A DNA stretch of 64,000 bases from VXYL01 sp965203685 (lineage in GTDB: Bacteria; Pseudomonadota; Gammaproteobacteria; Pseudomonadales; Azotimanducaceae). Under the pieces are notes generated by a model. It made no database searches and was not told the DNA's origin. It saw nothing but the letters and a program-made list of their open reading frames with translations. Below, piece after piece: positions 25,310 to 34,548 of this stretch. The stretch covers positions 5,766,001 to 5,830,000 of the forward strand of contig OZ241908.1 in the NCBI GenBank assembly GCA_965203685.1, in the 5' to 3' direction. The translations under genes were made by a program, and so were the position numbers. Numbering within the stretch: the first letter of the stretch is position 1; every line of letters starts with the position of its first letter.

Positions 25310-26512
25310 ATGTCGAAGCGAGCCGGGCATCGCCGTTCCGGGACCGCGAGGGTCATCGGTGGAGTCACCTTGGCATTGGCGATGACGACGCTGCCCGCGT
25401 GCGACGTGGAAACGGTGTTGCGCGACGTGATCATCACGTTGTTCTACGCAACAGATCCGCTAGCCGTACCGGCGGACGCCGTGTCGGTGCAGGCACGGGC
25501 GGAGACCGTGCCGGTCGTCGACGGCTCCGATGCGGCGGACGACCCGGCGATCTGGATCAACGAACTCGACCCGGCCGCAAGCTGGGTGGTCGGCACCAAC
25601 AAGCGCCGTGGCCTCGAGGTGTACGACTTGGCCGGCACCCGGCACGTCCGCCTAGACGCCGGCCAGGTCAACAACGTCGATTTGCGCACTGTCGAGGTCT
25701 CCGGTGCGCCGGTCGTTGTCGTCGGCGGCACGAATCGCACCACCGACACGATCGATGTGTGGGCACTGGATCCCGCGACCGGCACGTTGACCGACCTGTT
25801 GACGACTCCGATCCCAGCGAACCTCGACGACCCGTACGGTTTCTGCCTCTACCACAGCCCGACGAGTGGCATGTTGTACGCGATCGCCACCGACAAGGCG
25901 GGCGGCGCGGCGCAGTGGCGGCTTGCGGACACCGGTACCGGGAAACTGCGCGGCCAACACGTGCGGACGATCCATACGGACACCCAGCCGGAAGGCTGCG
26001 TCGCCGATGATGCGAACCGCGTGCTCTACATCGGCGAGGAGGGCGTCGGGATCTGGCGCCTTGGCGCGGAACCGGACGATGCCGCCGATGCCAAAACACT
26101 CATCGCCACGGTCCGACCGGACGAGGAGGCCGAGGCACCCGATCCCAGCAGTCCCAATCGCCTCACCGCCGATGTCGAGGGCCTGGCGATCTATGCGCCA
26201 CCCAACGCCGCAACGGAAGCCGGCTACCTGGTCGCCTCGAGCCAGGGCAACTGGACCTACGTGGTCTTGGATCGCTCACCGCCCCACGCCTACCGCGGAA
26301 CGTTCCGCGTGACCGGCGGCGATGGAATCGACGGCACCGGCGAAACGGACGGCATCGACATCGTCGCAGTACCCGTCGGTGCGGACTACCCGAAGGGCTT
26401 GCTCGTCGTGCAGGACGGCTACAACGTGGACCCCGCAGGCGAGAAGGAGAACCAGAACTTCAAGTACATCTCGTGGGCCGACGTGGCGGAGGCCCTAGCG
26501 CTCGATTCCTAA
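25310..26512 (+). CDS. Beta-propeller phytase-like lipoprotein
   Basis: This 400-residue protein has a lipoprotein signal with lipobox TLPAC (about Cys29 from the ATG at 25310; a GTG nine bases earlier is the alternative). The mature part matches 3-phytases of the six-bladed beta-propeller class: DDPAIWINELDPAASWVVGTN near the start, GLEVYDLAGT, PYGFCLYHSP, PEGCVADDANRVLYIGEE, and TDGIDIVAVP near the end. Such enzymes release phosphate from inositol hexakisphosphate using calcium. The lipid anchor would place it at the cell surface or periplasm for phosphate scavenging. It diverges from the CoA-transferase operon. Confidence 0.88.
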   Translation: MSKRAGHRRSGTARVIGGVTLALAMTTLPACDVETVLRDVIITLFYATDPLAVPADAVSVQARAETVPVVDGSDAADDPAIWINELDPAASWVVGTNKRRGLEVYDLAGTRHVRLDAGQVNNVDLRTVEVSGAPVVVVGGTNRTTDTIDVWALDPATGTLTDLLTTPIPANLDDPYGFCLYHSPTSGMLYAIATDKAGGAAQWRLADTGTGKLRGQHVRTIHTDTQPEGCVADDANRVLYIGEEGVGIWRLGAEPDDAADAKTLIATVRPDEEAEAPDPSSPNRLTADVEGLAIYAPPNAATEAGYLVASSQGNWTYVVLDRSPPHAYRGTFRVTGGDGIDGTGETDGIDIVAVPVGADYPKGLLVVQDGYNVDPAGEKENQNFKYISWADVAEALALDS

Positions 26513-26711
26513 CCGTGCGCGGCCGGTGGAATGGTCGGAACTCGACGAGCATTGCGAGTACGATGGCCACGTGGAAGCTGGATCCGGCGACGATGGCCAC
26601 TACCGGTGGTGGGGGTGCGGATGCGAGACATCGGTCAACACCGAGGACTTGGCGTTCTTCGGGTAGGACCGGGTTGGCGGCGAGACACGATGTCAATGGT
26701 TCGAGACGCAT

Positions 26712-26948
26712 ATGCCCACTGTTCTGAGGCACGGCCCATACCGCCTCTACTTCTACTCGAACGATGCGGACGAGCCTGTGCACGTGCATGTAGAGCGCGA
26801 CGGGGACGTGGCAAAGTTCTGGGCGGATCCAGTGAGAGTGCAGCGCAGCGGAGGTTTCTCACGGGCGGAGATCCTGCGCATCACGAGGCTGGTGCGGCGG
26901 CACCGCGAACAGATCATGGAGGCGTGGGATGACCATTTCGGTTCCTGA
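26712..26948 (+). CDS. DUF4160-family protein
   Basis: This 78-residue protein matches the DUF4160 layout: MPTVLRHGPYRLYFYSND at the start, EPVHVHVERDG in the middle and LRITRLVRRHREQIMEAW at the C-terminus. DUF4160 is nearly always paired with DUF2442, as here, with a 20-nt overlap. Their joint function is not established; a toxin-antitoxin role has been proposed from the pairing. About 200 bp upstream contain no other gene. Confidence 0.87.
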   Translation: MPTVLRHGPYRLYFYSNDADEPVHVHVERDGDVAKFWADPVRVQRSGGFSRAEILRITRLVRRHREQIMEAWDDHFGS

Positions 26949-27231
26949 GTTGCGGATGCCGGCGGTGCTGGATGTGGCGGTTTCGGAGGAGACGCTTCGT
27001 GTGGAACTCAGCGACGGCAGGACGTTGTCAGTGCCGACGGGATGGTATCCGCGTCTGGCCTACGCGACCGACGGCGAACGCGCGAACTGGCGGATCATCG
27101 ACGGGGGCCACGGCATCCATTGGCATGATCTGGACGAGGATGTGAGTCTGGAAGGCTTGCTGGCCGGACGCGCGTCCGGCGAGGGGCAGCGGTCGTTGCG
27201 CCGTTGGCTGGAACGAAGGTCACGGGTGTAA
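26929..27231 (+). CDS. DUF2442-family protein
   Basis: This 100-residue protein is of the DUF2442 family: a short beta-rich domain with LRVELSDGRTLSVPTGWYPRL, WRIIDGGHGIHWHDLDEDVS and the C-terminal EGLLAGRASGE. The gene starts inside the end of the DUF4160 gene. Together they form a compact accessory module with the size and overlap of toxin-antitoxin pairs. No DNA-binding motif is obvious. Confidence 0.87.
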   Translation: MTISVPELRMPAVLDVAVSEETLRVELSDGRTLSVPTGWYPRLAYATDGERANWRIIDGGHGIHWHDLDEDVSLEGLLAGRASGEGQRSLRRWLERRSRV

Positions 27232-27357
27232 GGCGGCGGGACGGCGTTCGTTTCGCTTCGAGGCCACGATGCGGTGCGAAACATCGCAAGCGGTCTGGCG
27301 TCAGGCCCCTACGCGCATCGAGGTACAACGCGCTGGACACCGAGCCACGCGGCGGGG

Positions 27358-30300
27358 CTACGCTGGCAGATCGCGCGCCTTCCACCAGTAGAACACGGCA
27401 GGAAAGAGCAGCAGAACGACCAAGCCGGCGGTCAGCACGCCCCCCACTAAGGGCGCGGCGATGCGCTTCATCACGTCAGCGCCCGCACCCACGCTCCACA
27501 TGATCGGCAGCAGCCCAAGGACGTCCGTGGCGATGGTCATCAGCACGGGTCTGACCCGCTTTGAAGTGCCCGCGATGATGGCCTCGGCGAGCGCGCTGCG
27601 GTCCCGCAGTTCGCCACGCTTGGCGGCATCGCCGACGGCGACGTTGAGGTAAAGCAGCAAGACGGTGGCGGTCTCGGCGTAGAGCCCGGCGAGGGCGATG
27701 ATGCCTACCCATACGGCGACGCTTAGGTTGTAGTCCAACCAGTAGAGCAACCAGATCGCCCCGATCAGCGCGAACGGCGTACCGAGGAGAACCAGCAGCG
27801 TCTCGGGCAACGACCGGCGGCTCACGTAGATGATGGCGGCGATCAGCAGCAGTGTCGCTGGGATAACGATGGCCAGTCGCGCTTGTGCGCGCTCGAGGTA
27901 CTCGTACTGTCCGCTCCAGGTGATCGTGTAGCCGGGAGGCACATCGACCTCTGCGCCGACTGCGGTCCGGGCCGCGTCGACGTAGCTGCCTAGATCGGCA
28001 GCGTCGGTGTCGACGAAGACCCAGGCGTTGGGTTTCGCGTTCTCGCTTTTGATGCTCGGTGGGCCGACGGCGTATTCGATGCTCGCCAGTCGGCCCAAGG
28101 GAATCTGGGCACCTGCGGCGGTGGGGACGAGCACTGCGCGCAACGCCGGTAGGTCGTCTCGCAACTCGCGCCCGTAGCGCAGGTTGACGGGATATCGCTC
28201 CAGGCCCTCGACGGTGGTCGTTACGTTGAGGCCGCCGATCGCCGTCTGTATGACCTCCTGCACGTCGCTCACAGTCAAGCCGTAGCGGGCGATAGCCGTG
28301 CGGTCCACCTTGACGTCGAGGTAGTTGCCACCCATGACCCGCTCCGCGTACGCGCCGCGGGTACCCGGCAGATCCCTGACGATGGCTTCGATCCTCCGCC
28401 CGAGGCGTTCGAGTTCGCTTAAGTTGGGACCGGCGATCTTGATTCCCACGGGCGTCTTGATGCCGGTCGAGAGCATGTCGATGCGGGTCCGGATGGGCAT
28501 GGTCCAGGCGTTGGTGAGGCCGGGGACGCGGATGGCGGCGTCGAGTTCCTCGATCAGCGCCTCCGGTGTCATGCCCTCCCGCCACTCGTCCTCCGGTTTC
28601 AGGACGATGGTGGTTTCGATCATGGACAGCGGTGCCGGATCCGTGGCGGTCTCGGCGCGTCCGACCTTGCCGAACACGTTCTCGACCTCGGGGAACGTGC
28701 GGATGATGCGGTCGGTCTGCTGCAGGACCTCGCCGGCCTTGGTGATCGAGATCCCAGGCAGCGTGGTCGGCATGTACAGCAGGTCGCCCTCCCACAGTGA
28801 CGGCATGAACTCCGTGCCAAGGCGGGTGAACGGGATGACGGTCACGGCGAGCGCGGCCACCGCGAGACCGACAACGGCGAACCGGAACCGTAGTGCTGCG
28901 TTGAGCGCGGGCCGCACGACCTGGGCGAGTGCGAACAACGCCAAGCCGAATTGCAGGACATGGCGGCCGCGAGGTTCGCCGCCCCCGAGGCGATGCCCCT
29001 TGACCCAGTAACCGACGAGGACGGGGGTGAGCGTCACGGCGAGGAGGGCGGCCGCTGCCATCGCGTAGGTCTTGGCGAAGGCGAGAGGTTTGAACAGCCG
29101 GCCCTCCTGCGCTTCGAGGGCGAACACGGGCAGGAACGACACGGTGATGACCAGCAGCGCGAAGAAGAGCGTTGGCCCGACCTCCTTGGTCGCTTCAGCG
29201 ATCACCTCCCAGTGCGGCCGTCGCCCACGCGCCTCGGACAGGTGTCGATGCGCGTTCTCCACCATGACGATGCCGGCGTCGACCATCGTGCCGATGGCGA
29301 CCGCGATGCCTCCCAGCGACATGATGTTCACGTTCACGCCCTGTCTCGACATGATGATGAAGGCGATCAGGATGCCGAGGGGCAACGTGATGATGGCGAC
29401 CATGCCGCTCCTGACGTGGAACAGGAAGGCGATGCAGACGAGGCCCACGATCAGGAGTTGCTGGCCGAGGCTGACACCCAGGCTCGTCACCGCGCGTTCG
29501 ATCAACGCGGTGCGGTCGTAGGCGACCTCGATCTCGACGCCGTTGGGCAGGCCGGCCTTGGCGGCGTCGAGCTTTGCCTTGACGGCGCGGATGACCTCGA
29601 GTGTGCCTTCGCCGTGACGCACCACGACGATGCCGCCGACGGTCTCTCCCTCGCCGTTCCACTCGGCGATGCCACGGCGCATTTCCGGCCCGACGCCCAC
29701 TTCGGCGACGTCCTCGAGCAGGATCGGGGTGCCAGCGGCATTGACGCCCAACGCGATCGTGCGGATGTCGTCCAAGGACTCGATCAGCCCCTGCCCCCGG
29801 ATCATGAACTCCTTCTCGGCCACCTCGAGGAGGCGTCCGCCGACGTCGCTGTTGCTCAGGTCGATCGCGTCGCGGATGCGGGAGAGCGGGATGCCATAGG
29901 CCCGGAGCCGATTCGGATCCACCGTGACCTGGTACTGCCTGACGAAGCCACCGATGCTGGCGACTTCGGAGACGCCGGGGACGCTCGTCAGTTCGTACTT
30001 GAGGTACCAATCCTGGATGGACCGCAACTCCGCGAGGTCGTGCCGGTCCGACTTGAGGGCGTACATGAACGCCCAGCCGACGCCGGTCGCGTCGGGGCCG
30101 AGCGTGGGCGTGACGCCCGCGGGCAACTGCCGGGCGACGTGGTTGAGGGTCTCGAGGACCCGCCCTCGGGCCCAGTAGAGATCGGTGCCGTCCTCGAAGA
30201 TGACGTATACGAAGGAGAATCCGAAGAAGGAGTAGCCGCGGACGACCTTCGCGAACGGGGCGGCGAGCAGTTCCGTGGTCAGCGGATAGGTCACCTGGTC

Positions 30301-30486
30301 CTCGACGATCCGCGGTGCCTGGCCGGGGTATTCCGTGTACACGATGACCTGGACGTCGGAGAGGTCCGGGATGGCATCGAGCGGTGTGCGGAAGAGCGAG
30401 TAGATGCCGACCAGGGCGGTCAGCAAGGCCGCGATGATGATGAGGATCCGATTCTCGATGGACCAGTCGATCACTCGTTCCAGCAC
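27358..30486 (-). CDS. cusA: CusA-type Cu(I)/Ag(I) RND efflux pump
   Basis: This 1042-residue RND permease drives proton-coupled export of monovalent metal ions from the periplasm or cytoplasm through a CusC channel. Helix 4 reads IAVAIGTMVDAGIVMVENAHR, which is the HME4 (Cu/Ag) form rather than the CzcA form for Zn/Co/Cd. Two large periplasmic loops and twelve membrane helices are laid out as usual, including the start VIDWSIENRILIIIAALL. It follows the cusB-like gene after 18 bp. The closing helices (DVLGLLPIMWSVGAGADVMK) are intact, so the pump looks functional. Assignment to silver versus copper is not possible from sequence. Confidence 0.92.
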   Translation of the reverse strand: MLERVIDWSIENRILIIIAALLTALVGIYSLFRTPLDAIPDLSDVQVIVYTEYPGQAPRIVEDQVTYPLTTELLAAPFAKVVRGYSFFGFSFVYVIFEDGTDLYWARGRVLETLNHVARQLPAGVTPTLGPDATGVGWAFMYALKSDRHDLAELRSIQDWYLKYELTSVPGVSEVASIGGFVRQYQVTVDPNRLRAYGIPLSRIRDAIDLSNSDVGGRLLEVAEKEFMIRGQGLIESLDDIRTIALGVNAAGTPILLEDVAEVGVGPEMRRGIAEWNGEGETVGGIVVVRHGEGTLEVIRAVKAKLDAAKAGLPNGVEIEVAYDRTALIERAVTSLGVSLGQQLLIVGLVCIAFLFHVRSGMVAIITLPLGILIAFIIMSRQGVNVNIMSLGGIAVAIGTMVDAGIVMVENAHRHLSEARGRRPHWEVIAEATKEVGPTLFFALLVITVSFLPVFALEAQEGRLFKPLAFAKTYAMAAAALLAVTLTPVLVGYWVKGHRLGGGEPRGRHVLQFGLALFALAQVVRPALNAALRFRFAVVGLAVAALAVTVIPFTRLGTEFMPSLWEGDLLYMPTTLPGISITKAGEVLQQTDRIIRTFPEVENVFGKVGRAETATDPAPLSMIETTIVLKPEDEWREGMTPEALIEELDAAIRVPGLTNAWTMPIRTRIDMLSTGIKTPVGIKIAGPNLSELERLGRRIEAIVRDLPGTRGAYAERVMGGNYLDVKVDRTAIARYGLTVSDVQEVIQTAIGGLNVTTTVEGLERYPVNLRYGRELRDDLPALRAVLVPTAAGAQIPLGRLASIEYAVGPPSIKSENAKPNAWVFVDTDAADLGSYVDAARTAVGAEVDVPPGYTITWSGQYEYLERAQARLAIVIPATLLLIAAIIYVSRRSLPETLLVLLGTPFALIGAIWLLYWLDYNLSVAVWVGIIALAGLYAETATVLLLYLNVAVGDAAKRGELRDRSALAEAIIAGTSKRVRPVLMTIATDVLGLLPIMWSVGAGADVMKRIAAPLVGGVLTAGLVVLLLFPAVFYWWKARDLPA

Positions 30487-30504
30487 GGTTTCCCCCGACC
30501 TTCC

Positions 30505-31824
30505 CTAGTGATGGTGGTGGTGCGTCATGGCGGCAGCGGACTCCTGCCCGTCGTCGCCACGCAGGAGTTGACTGGTTGCAGCGCGGAGATTGCTCTCCGA
30601 GTCAATGAGGAACTGTGACGAGACCACCACGCGCTCCCCCGTGGCCAGGCCCGCAGTCACCTGCTGCAACTCGCCGGATCGGATGCCGAGTTCGACCTCC
30701 CGGGGCTCGAATGCGCCGTCGGCGCGAGCGACGATCGCAACGCTGCGCTCGCCGCTATGCAGGATGGACTCCGCGGGAATGGTCACGGCTTCCGCTAAGT
30801 CGTCCACATGCAACACGACGTCGACGTACATGCGCGGCCTCAGGACGAGGTCGGCATTGGCCACCTCTATGAAGGCCGTCAACGTGCGTGTCTCGGCATT
30901 CACCGCCGAACGGAAGAAAAGGACGCCGCCTTCCCAGCGGCGACCCGGGAACGCCGCCGCCGTGATCGTGGCCCGGCTGCCGACGCGCACGTGGCGCAGA
31001 TCCTCCTCGTAGAAATCCGCTTCCGCCCACAGGGTGGTGTGGTCTGCGATCTTGAGAACCGTCATGCCGGGACCGAGCTTCATGCCATCGAGGGAGTCGC
31101 CCATCTTGTCCACGACCACGCCCGATGCAGGCGAGTGGAAGGTGATCGTCCGCGGTGCCGACTTGGCCGCTGCCAGGGCGTCGATCTGCGCGGCTGACAT
31201 GTCCCAATAGGTCAGGCGTTCACGGGCGGCGTCGAGCAGCGACGTCGCTCGTTGCACCGCTTCCGGGTAGGCCTGGTCTCGTTCCAGGCGCGCCACGTAG
31301 TCCATGGCGGCGAGGAATTCGCGCGCCGTCGTGACCAGTTGCGGGCTGTAGATCTCGAAGAGCGGGTCGCCCGCGGTAACGAACTCGCCGACATTGTTCA
31401 CGCGGGCGCTCTCGATCCAGCCTTCGAACTTGGTGTTGACCGAGAAGACTTTCTCTTCGTTGTGCGCCAACACGCCGACGGTACGGATCGAGATAGGCAG
31501 GTCGCGACGCTCCACCGGTGCGGTGCGTACGGCGAAGTTCTGCAGGAATTGCTGGCTGACCCGCACGCCGCCGTCGTCGGCCTCGGCATCCCTTTTGCGG
31601 ACCAGTCTCATGCCGCAGATCGGGCACGTTCCGGGTGCGTGGCGGATGACATCCGGGTGCATGCCGCAGGTGTAGACGACCGCGTCCGCGGTGTGATGGG
31701 CGACGGTCGCCGCCCGGGGTGTCGGCTCATCAGCGAACCAAGCCCACGGCGGACTGAGGACGAGAACCGCGGCCACGGCTAATCCGGCTCCGAGTCCCAG
31801 GACAATCATCGTGCGTCGTTTCAT
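30505..31824 (-). CDS. cusB: CusB-type membrane fusion protein with N-terminal metal-binding domain
   Basis: This 439-residue periplasmic adaptor connects CusA to CusC. After an N-terminal membrane anchor it carries a heavy-metal-binding domain (YTCGMHPDVIRHAPGTCPIC, about residues 50-75) and then the barrel-sandwich and beta-barrel domains of the HlyD family (FEIYSPQLVTTAREFLAA, ATITAAAFPGRRWEGGVLFF). The last residues read MTHHHHH, a natural run of five His that could add metal affinity. It overlaps the cusC-like gene by 4 nt (ATGA). Confidence 0.92.
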   Translation of the reverse strand: MKRRTMIVLGLGAGLAVAAVLVLSPPWAWFADEPTPRAATVAHHTADAVVYTCGMHPDVIRHAPGTCPICGMRLVRKRDAEADDGGVRVSQQFLQNFAVRTAPVERRDLPISIRTVGVLAHNEEKVFSVNTKFEGWIESARVNNVGEFVTAGDPLFEIYSPQLVTTAREFLAAMDYVARLERDQAYPEAVQRATSLLDAARERLTYWDMSAAQIDALAAAKSAPRTITFHSPASGVVVDKMGDSLDGMKLGPGMTVLKIADHTTLWAEADFYEEDLRHVRVGSRATITAAAFPGRRWEGGVLFFRSAVNAETRTLTAFIEVANADLVLRPRMYVDVVLHVDDLAEAVTIPAESILHSGERSVAIVARADGAFEPREVELGIRSGELQQVTAGLATGERVVVSSQFLIDSESNLRAATSQLLRGDDGQESAAAMTHHHHH

Positions 31825-33152
31825 GGCGTTTCTCCCGCCGATTGCGGCAAAGGCGTGCCGATCGCCCGTTCGAGATCGGCCAATGCCTTCATGTAGTCGG
31901 TGTGCAGGCGAGCAAGGCCGAGTCGGACGTCGAGCAGCACCTCCTCGCTGTCCAGCAACTCGAGCACACCGACCGCCCCGGTCGAATAGGCCTGTTCGGT
32001 GGTGCTGAGCGCTTGTTCGGCCTGTGGCAGCAGCGCGCGCTCAAGGAGGCCGATCTGGCCATCGATGACGGCGAGGTCGGAAGTGGCCGTACGGACTTCC
32101 TGCTCGACGCGCCTGAGGGCTTCCCGGTGCGCGCGTCCGGCTGCGCGAACCCGCGCGGTGGCGGCCGCTGTGCCCGCGTGCAAGGCCGACTGGTAGATCG
32201 GGATGTTGACCCCCAGCGAGATGCTGAAGACGTCGCGACCGTTGTCCGCCGGCACTTGGGCGATGCCACCCGCGTCGCGTCGACCCGCAACCTGCCCCCA
32301 GGAAGCGCCGACGACAACATCCGGCCAGTAAGCCCGCCGCGACAGCCGCGCGGCACTCTCGGCGCCTTGGATGCGCGCATGGGCGGCCCGCACCTCGCCC
32401 CGGTGCTCGCGGCCGAGACTGGCGAGTCGGTCATGGTCCAGTTCGAGCGCGGGACGACCGACGAGCCGCACCGTGGGCAGCGCCACGTCCGCGGGCCGAT
32501 CTCTGAGCGCGTTCAGGGCGCTTTCGGTCTCGACGCGTTGGCGCATGAATGCCTGCTGGCGGCTCAGGACGCGGGTGATTTCCGCCTGCAGTTTGACGAC
32601 GGCCTGCTGGAATCCGACGCCTTGCGAATAACGGGCGCGGGCCAAGGTCTCGTAGTGGCGCAGCAACTGCGACTCCTCGTCGGCGATCTCGACCGCGCGG
32701 TCGAGGTAGCCGAGTTCGAAGTAGCCGTGCTTGATCTGTTGAACCGTCTCCGCCGTGACGATGTCGATGTCGTGCTTGGCCGCACTCGCCTGCCACTCGG
32801 CCACTTGACCACGTTCGGCCCGCTTGCCGAACCAGGGCAGGTCCTGCCGGAGGGCGACACCGTTGATCTGCGGCCCGAGGCGCGTCTCGACCGGTGCTAA
32901 GTGACGCGTGAACGTCAATAGTGGATCCGGCAGCGCCGTTGCCTGGGTCACGCCGTGTTTGGCGGCGACGTGGCGCGCCGTGACTTGCTGGATTGTTGGA
33001 TTGTTGGCCAGGGTCTCCGCGATCAGCGCGGCGAGTGCGGGGTCGCCATGGCTCGTGTACGCCGACGCTGCGCCTGAGCCGGGGCCCGCGACGGCTGGCG
33101 TAGTCAGGGCCAGCCAAGCGCAAGCGCGGGATAGCGTTGTCCGGGGTCTCAT
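31821..33152 (-). CDS. cusC: CusC/TolC-type outer membrane efflux protein
   Basis: This 443-residue outer membrane channel of the TolC family has a signal peptide (about residues 1-22). The two structural repeats are visible: AALIAETLANNPTIQQVTAR with LRQDLPWFGKRAERGQVAEW, and then VVVGASWGQVAGR with LGVNIPIYQSALHAGTAAAT. It completes a CusCBA tripartite complex. The gene precedes cusB and cusA on the same strand and is preceded by a small His/Cys-rich exported protein gene after about 100 bp. Confidence 0.9.
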   Translation of the reverse strand: MRPRTTLSRACAWLALTTPAVAGPGSGAASAYTSHGDPALAALIAETLANNPTIQQVTARHVAAKHGVTQATALPDPLLTFTRHLAPVETRLGPQINGVALRQDLPWFGKRAERGQVAEWQASAAKHDIDIVTAETVQQIKHGYFELGYLDRAVEIADEESQLLRHYETLARARYSQGVGFQQAVVKLQAEITRVLSRQQAFMRQRVETESALNALRDRPADVALPTVRLVGRPALELDHDRLASLGREHRGEVRAAHARIQGAESAARLSRRAYWPDVVVGASWGQVAGRRDAGGIAQVPADNGRDVFSISLGVNIPIYQSALHAGTAAATARVRAAGRAHREALRRVEQEVRTATSDLAVIDGQIGLLERALLPQAEQALSTTEQAYSTGAVGVLELLDSEEVLLDVRLGLARLHTDYMKALADLERAIGTPLPQSAGETP

Positions 33153-33253
33153 CGCCTTCTCCGACGGGTTAGAACGTCGGCGCCAGCCGGGTGCGGCTCG
33201 CGTCCGTGTAAGCGGGAGGTGCCGCGCGCTTGGCGCGGCGTAAGGCGCGGGGT

Positions 33254-33628
33254 CTAGTTCAGCAGGATGTCGAAACGGTGCACCGCCGTATCAGCGGCTC
33301 GCGGGGGCACCCGTCGCGGCGGGTGATGGTTGAGCTGGCGGTATCGGGGCGGCGCCACCTGCACAGTGGCATCGACGACCAGTGCGTCGTCCGGTATCGC
33401 CGCGGGCGCTAAGGTGGGTCCGACTTGACGGTCTGACGCCGAAATGGCGGGTCCGCACTCCGCGCAGTCCTCGGCTTGAACGCAGTGATCGGCATCGCTT
33501 GACGGGGCATGGTGGGCGTGCGGCGCGTGGGTGTCGCCGTGAGCGGACACCTCGCAGGCGCAGACAGCGCCGGCAAAGGCGGTCGAGGCCGCCAAGAACC
33601 ATCCGAGAACGACGCGCGTTTCAACCAT
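33254..33628 (-). CDS. Small exported His/Cys-rich protein upstream of cusCBA
   Basis: This 124-residue protein starts at the ATG at 33628 with a signal peptide (VLGWFLAASTAFAGAVCA). The mature N-terminus is dense in His and Cys (CEVSAHGDTHAPHAHH, DHCVQAEDCAEC), the remainder is low-complexity Pro/Ala/Arg. Such composition suits periplasmic metal binding, and the gene opens the copper/silver efflux operon. A 7-bp GC hairpin lies between it and cusC (33221-33239). It is not homologous in sequence to CusF but could fill the same chaperone role; this is inference. Confidence 0.6.
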   Translation of the reverse strand: MVETRVVLGWFLAASTAFAGAVCACEVSAHGDTHAPHAHHAPSSDADHCVQAEDCAECGPAISASDRQVGPTLAPAAIPDDALVVDATVQVAPPRYRQLNHHPPRRVPPRAADTAVHRFDILLN

Positions 33629-33660
33629 GGGGTGCGTCTTACGCCTCGCGACCGAGCAAG

Positions 33661-34407
33661 TCAACCGCCGTGGTATGCCGCCAAGAGCTTCGCGTAGGCC
33701 GCCACCAGCGCTTCGAGGTCGAGGCCGACGCCGAGTTCGGGCGTCCAATACTGTTTCGCCTCGACGAACGCCAGTTGGTGAAACAGGCTGGCGGCACGAT
33801 GCCAGTCTGCGACCACGCCGACGCAATGGGTGCCGACGCCGCCGGGCTGGGCGATCCGCTCCGACGTCGTGTCGTGCAGTTGGTCCGGAACCCCGGCACC
33901 TTCCGGCACGTGATCGGAGAGCCGCAACTCCGTGACGGGGCCCGCATAGTTCGGTATGTCGCGCCGGGCGCGGGCACTGCCGCTCGCGTCGAGCAACTCG
34001 AACCGGGTCCGTCCGCCGCTCGGCGATGACAACTCGATCAACCGGCCGGGCACCAGTTCGGCGATGCGGCCTTCCCGCGCGATGCCGGCCCCGGCCCCGG
34101 TCAGCCGAAACTCGCCGTCCGGTCGGAGGTCCCACTGGACGCCGAACAACCATCGCGCAGCGTTTACCGGGTCCGCGAACAACGACGACCATGCGTCGTC
34201 GGGTGTACTTGGTGCCCGGCGAACGAACTGCACGGTGTCTCGGCCCTGCATGGCCGCAGCGCCAGCGCAAAAGGCGCGCATGCCGGCATCGTCCGGCAGC
34301 TTGAAGCGCCGAGCGATCTGATCCGGCGTCTCGTAGTGCTTGCGCTGCCGGTCGAACCAGTTGAGGTTCGCGACCGTGCCCTTGAGGGGCAGGATGTCAT
34401 CGGCCAT
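33661..34407 (-). CDS. SRPBCC/AHSA1-like domain protein
   Basis: This 248-residue protein starts at the ATG at 34407 (a TTG at 34437 extends it by ten residues). Residues 65-165 resemble the START/AHSA1 lipid-binding fold (TPDDAWSSLFADP, then WDLRPDGEFRLTG and GRIAELVPGRLIEL). The C-terminal third, with QLHDTTSERI and YWTPELGVGLDLEALVAAYA, is unassigned. No signal peptide is seen. It might bind a hydrophobic ligand or act with a heat-shock partner; the evidence is weak. Confidence 0.6.
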   Translation of the reverse strand: MADDILPLKGTVANLNWFDRQRKHYETPDQIARRFKLPDDAGMRAFCAGAAAMQGRDTVQFVRRAPSTPDDAWSSLFADPVNAARWLFGVQWDLRPDGEFRLTGAGAGIAREGRIAELVPGRLIELSSPSGGRTRFELLDASGSARARRDIPNYAGPVTELRLSDHVPEGAGVPDQLHDTTSERIAQPGGVGTHCVGVVADWHRAASLFHQLAFVEAKQYWTPELGVGLDLEALVAAYAKLLAAYHGG

Positions 34408-34476
34408 GGGTAAACCCGCGGCGAGAAGAAGACTCAAGGCGACTCTAAACCGAAACCGCAGTCACGCAAAACTAGC

Positions 34477-34546
34477 GGTACGCGGGCGTCCTCGCCCGCA
34501 TTGGAGCATGTACGAGACCAAGTGCGGACGTGGACGTCCGCGTACC
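34477..34546. repeat. Inverted pair of the palindromic repeat, copies 5a and 5b
   Basis: Copy 5a is GGTACGCGGGCGTCCTCGCCCGCAT (34477-34501). Copy 5b, inverted, is TGCGGACGTGGACGTCCGCGTACC (34523-34546). The 21-bp gap between them resembles the gap in the pair at 49151-49221. It lies between two same-strand genes. Confidence 0.85.
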
Positions 34547-34548
34547 CA

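Noticed and set aside
28951..30618. 555-codon plus-strand frame opposite the cusA gene
   Set aside because: It is the reverse shadow of cusA in GC-rich DNA: composition is His/Asp/Arg-biased, no domain fits, and the cusA frame is clearly coding.
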